DNA of 64,000 nucleotides from Actinoallomurus sp050942425 (GTDB taxonomy: Bacteria > Actinomycetota > Actinomycetes > Streptosporangiales > Streptosporangiaceae): NCBI RefSeq assembly GCF_050942425.1, contig NZ_CP192063.1:8866001-8930000 (forward strand). Reading direction: 5' to 3'. This document shows, in pieces, positions 61,885 to 64,000 of this stretch. The notes beneath the pieces are model-generated. The model saw only the letters and a program-made list of their open reading frames with translations. It made no database searches and was not told where the DNA came from. Position 1 is the first letter of the stretch; each line of letters starts with the position of its first letter. The position numbers were made by a program, and so were the translations under genes.

Positions 61885-62724
61885 ATGATCGTGGTGACCG
61901 GGGCTACCGGGAATGTGGGCCGGCCGTTGACGCGGGCGCTGGCCGAGGCGGGCCGGCAGGTGACGGCGGTGTCACGGCACACGGCGGCGGTGCCGGACGG
62001 CGTCCGCCACGTGGTGGCGGACCTGGCCGAGCCGGCCGGCCTTGAGCCCGCGCTGGCCGGGGCGAAGGCGCTGTTCCTGCTGCTGTCCGCCGACATGCAC
62101 GCCGCCGGAGCCGGCCCGGCCGACATCATCCGCAAAGCCGTGGTCAGCGGGGTCCGCCGGGTCGTCCTGCTCTCCTCGCAGGGCGTGGCGACCAGGCCCT
62201 TCGGCCCAACGCGGATCGCGGTGCGCGCGGTGGAGGACGCGCTGCGGGAGTCCGGCCTGGAGTGGACCATCCTGCGGCCGGGCGGCTTCGCCTCCAACGC
62301 CCTGTGGTGGGCCGAGTCCATCCGCGCGCGGCGGGTCGTCGCCGCACCCTTCGGCGACGTCGGGGTGCCGATCATCGACCCGGCGGACATCGCCGAGGTC
62401 GCGGCGGCCTGCCTGCTGGATGACCGGCACACCGGCGACGTGTACGAGCTGACCGGCCCGGAGGTGATCACGCCGCGGCAGCAGGCGGAGGCCATCGCCG
62501 CCGCGCTGGGCTCGCCAGTGCGGTTCCACGAGCTCACCCGCGACGAGGCCAAGGCCGCCATGGCCCAGAGCATGCCGGCGGAGCTCGCCGAGGACACCCT
62601 GGACATCCTCGGTTCCCCGAGCCCGGCAGAGCTGCGCGTCAGCCCGGACGTCGAGCGGGTCCTCGGCCACGCCCCGCGCCCGTTCGCCGACTGGGCCGCC
62701 CGCAATATCGCCGCGTTCCGCTGA
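61885..62724 (+). CDS. NmrA-like NAD(P)H-binding reductase
   Basis: Rossmann-fold protein of 279 residues in the atypical SDR group. The dinucleotide motif is VVTGATGNVGRPLTRAL at residue 3; WTILRPGGFASNALWW is typical of NmrA/QorB-like members. Likely binds NADPH, sensing or reducing quinones. ATG behind GAGAAGGAG. It is divergent from the HxlR regulator and ends 7 bases before the next HxlR gene. Confidence 0.88.
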   Translation: MIVVTGATGNVGRPLTRALAEAGRQVTAVSRHTAAVPDGVRHVVADLAEPAGLEPALAGAKALFLLLSADMHAAGAGPADIIRKAVVSGVRRVVLLSSQGVATRPFGPTRIAVRAVEDALRESGLEWTILRPGGFASNALWWAESIRARRVVAAPFGDVGVPIIDPADIAEVAAACLLDDRHTGDVYELTGPEVITPRQQAEAIAAALGSPVRFHELTRDEAKAAMAQSMPAELAEDTLDILGSPSPAELRVSPDVERVLGHAPRPFADWAARNIAAFR

Positions 62725-62731
62725 GCCGCTC

Positions 62732-63430
62732 TCAGGACCGGCGAACCGCCTCAGCCGGCGAGCCGGGACGGTCCCGGGCCGGGGGCCGTACGAACAGGTC
62801 TTCCAACCTTCGCAGGAGATCAGGGTCGCCGGAGGCGACGGCGCGGCCGTCCTTGAGCCCGGCGGCCAGGTCCGTACGGCCCGAGGCGATGTCGGCGAAG
62901 AGGTCTTCGTCGGCCTCGATGACGGCGTCGGGCCGCTGAGCGGGCCCGTGCAGGGTCGCGATCGTGCCGTCGTCGACGTCGGCGTGGAAGACCTCGTCCC
63001 CGACCCGGAACTCGTACGTGGCGCGGAGGCCGACGGCGGCCTCGGGGACGAAATAGGCGCGGAGGCCGAGCACGGTCCAGCCCGTGTGGAAGGTCTCACC
63101 TTCACGGCGCTCCCCCATCGCCCACTTCATGCCCCACTGGGCGAGGGCGAGCACGGCCGACTCGAGTTCCTCGCCCGCCTCGGTGAGCGCGTAGGCAGGG
63201 GTACGGGCCGGGGCGGGCAGCGTGATCTTCTGGGCGAGACCCTCGCGTTCGAGGTGCTTCAGCCGGGCCGAGAGCAGGCCGGTGCCGAGACCGCGCAGGC
63301 TGTTCTGCAGGTCGCCGAACCGCTTGGGACCGGTCAGCAGCTCACGGATCAGCAGCAGCGTCCAGCGCTCGCCGACGATGTCGAGGGTGCGCGCGGTCGC
63401 GCAGTACTGGTTGTACGATCGCTGGTCCAC
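62732..63430 (-). CDS. HxlR-family regulator with C-terminal SCP2-like domain
   Basis: 232 residues from a GTG at 63430 (VDQRSYNQYCATARTLDIVG); the longer open frame upstream covers the divergent promoter. The winged helix is at about residues 5-100. The second half (GLRAYFVPEAAVGLRATYEF, VDDGTIATLHGP) resembles an SCP2 sterol-carrier or related ligand pocket. It is divergent from the Ohr gene and may respond to organic peroxides; the sensor is not the MarR-type OhrR usually found. Confidence 0.85.
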   Translation of the reverse strand: MDQRSYNQYCATARTLDIVGERWTLLLIRELLTGPKRFGDLQNSLRGLGTGLLSARLKHLEREGLAQKITLPAPARTPAYALTEAGEELESAVLALAQWGMKWAMGERREGETFHTGWTVLGLRAYFVPEAAVGLRATYEFRVGDEVFHADVDDGTIATLHGPAQRPDAVIEADEDLFADIASGRTDLAAGLKDGRAVASGDPDLLRRLEDLFVRPPARDRPGSPAEAVRRS

Positions 63431-63450
63431 TTCACCACCATAATGTCCGC

Positions 63451-63522
63451 ACTTCCGATTTTCGAACCATCGGCAGCGCCTCCGCTCGGTGCACACCACG
63501 ATCTTTACTTCCGATTTTTGAA
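63451..63522. promoter_or_regulatory. Operator repeats in the HxlR/Ohr promoter
   Basis: ACTTCCGATTTTCGAA (63451-63466) and ACTTCCGATTTTTGAA (63507-63522) are 56 bp apart and differ at one base. They flank the divergent promoters and are the likely regulator binding sites. Confidence 0.65.
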
Positions 63523-63560
63523 GTAGTAGCTTCTGTTTTCGGAAACACGAGGAGGAGAAC

Positions 63561-63992
63561 ATGAGCGAGGCGCTTTACACGGCCGAGGCACGCGTCACCG
63601 GCGGCCGCCAGGGGCACGGGCGGACGACGGACGGCCGCCTGGACGTGGACCTGCGGCTTCCCAAGGAGTTGGGCGGCGACGGCGCGGGAACCAACCCGGA
63701 GCAGCTGTTCGCCGTGGGATACGCGGCGTGTTTCGGGGCCGTCCTGGGCATGCTCGGCAAGCGCGAGAAACTGCAGGCCGACGACGCGGTGATCGACGCG
63801 ACGGTGGCGCTCATCCCGAACGAGAACGGCACGTTCAGGCTCGGCGCCGAACTGAACGTCACGCTGCCCTCGATCGACGACGCCCAGCGCGCCGCCGATC
63901 TCGTACGTGCCGCCCACCAGGTGTGCCCCTACTCCAGCGCCACGCGCGGCAACATCGACGTCGTTCTCACGGCGAACGGCGCGCGTCTCTGA
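63561..63992 (+). CDS. ohr: Organic hydroperoxide resistance protein (Ohr/OsmC)
   Basis: 143-residue thiol peroxidase that reduces organic hydroperoxides. The two catalytic cysteines are present, C57 (GYAACFGAV) and C122 (HQVCPYS), with NPEQLFAVGYAA before the first. ATG behind CGAGGAGGAG. Complete, ending 8 bases before the window edge. It is divergent from the HxlR-SCP2 regulator. Confidence 0.95.
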   Translation: MSEALYTAEARVTGGRQGHGRTTDGRLDVDLRLPKELGGDGAGTNPEQLFAVGYAACFGAVLGMLGKREKLQADDAVIDATVALIPNENGTFRLGAELNVTLPSIDDAQRAADLVRAAHQVCPYSSATRGNIDVVLTANGARL

Positions 63993-64000
63993 GGAACGGC

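Overview
This is high-G+C actinomycete DNA. GTG and TTG starts are common. The window holds an XRE/DUF397 pair, a GlbO-type truncated haemoglobin, an F420-dependent LLM oxidoreductase behind a KstR-type box, and several actinobacterial small-protein families. Gene content suggests the Streptosporangiales (Thermomonosporaceae-like), but that is inference; no rRNA or tRNA gene is visible to settle it.

Layout. 0.2-15 kb is chromosomal housekeeping and stress genes: a small unknown protein, an MscS channel, GlbO, an MFS exporter, a secreted S37 peptidase, a two-component system divergent from an ABC exporter, a thioesterase, a Tat-exported GH95-like glycosidase, EttA and a diguanylate cyclase. 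16-20 kb is one 1302-residue secreted protein with carboxypeptidase-regulatory, type-3 calcium, VWD, PPC-like and NIDO regions. 20-23 kb has an AraC regulator divergent from a quinone-oxidoreductase-like enzyme, a 28-bp tandem array and an SSB. 23-44.5 kb is a minus-strand cobalamin cluster, read from a B12 riboswitch at about 44.6 kb: chelatase ChlI/D fusion, cobO, cobB, a GNAT enzyme, cobI, cobM, cbiD, cobL, cbiG-cobJ fusion, ferredoxin, NiCoT transporter, cobH, cbiX, cobC, cobT and a cysG-like cobA. Its last member is translationally coupled to two large GTPases. 44.8-52.3 kb is mixed: the LLM enzyme, an SOS-box-preceded DUF6504 gene, XRE/DUF397, an esterase, a CGNR protein, a methyltransferase and a DHA2 MFS exporter. 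52.5-60.8 kb is a LacI-controlled sugar operon: lacI, binding protein, two permeases, a GH5-like hydrolase, ROK kinase and manA. It looks like import of mannose-containing oligosaccharides, cleavage, phosphorylation and isomerisation to fructose-6-phosphate. 61-64 kb holds NUDIX, two HxlR regulators, an NmrA-like reductase and Ohr.

The cobalamin genes mix cobalt-early markers (CbiX, CbiD, CbiG, a cobalt importer) with a CobN-type chelatase partner (ChlI/D). CobN, CobK, CobQ, CobD/CbiB, CobU and CobS are not in the window and must be elsewhere if the pathway is complete.

The most unusual feature is a set of short tandem arrays of unrelated sequence, each attached to a gene edge or lying inside a gene. 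Several copy the gene end itself: the stop-codon end of an MFS gene at 2.36 kb, of cobT at 28.2 kb and of the second MFS gene at 50.8 kb, and the start-codon end of cbiG-cobJ at 35.0-35.6 kb. Others lie in frame inside cobC and cobL, or upstream of the riboswitch.
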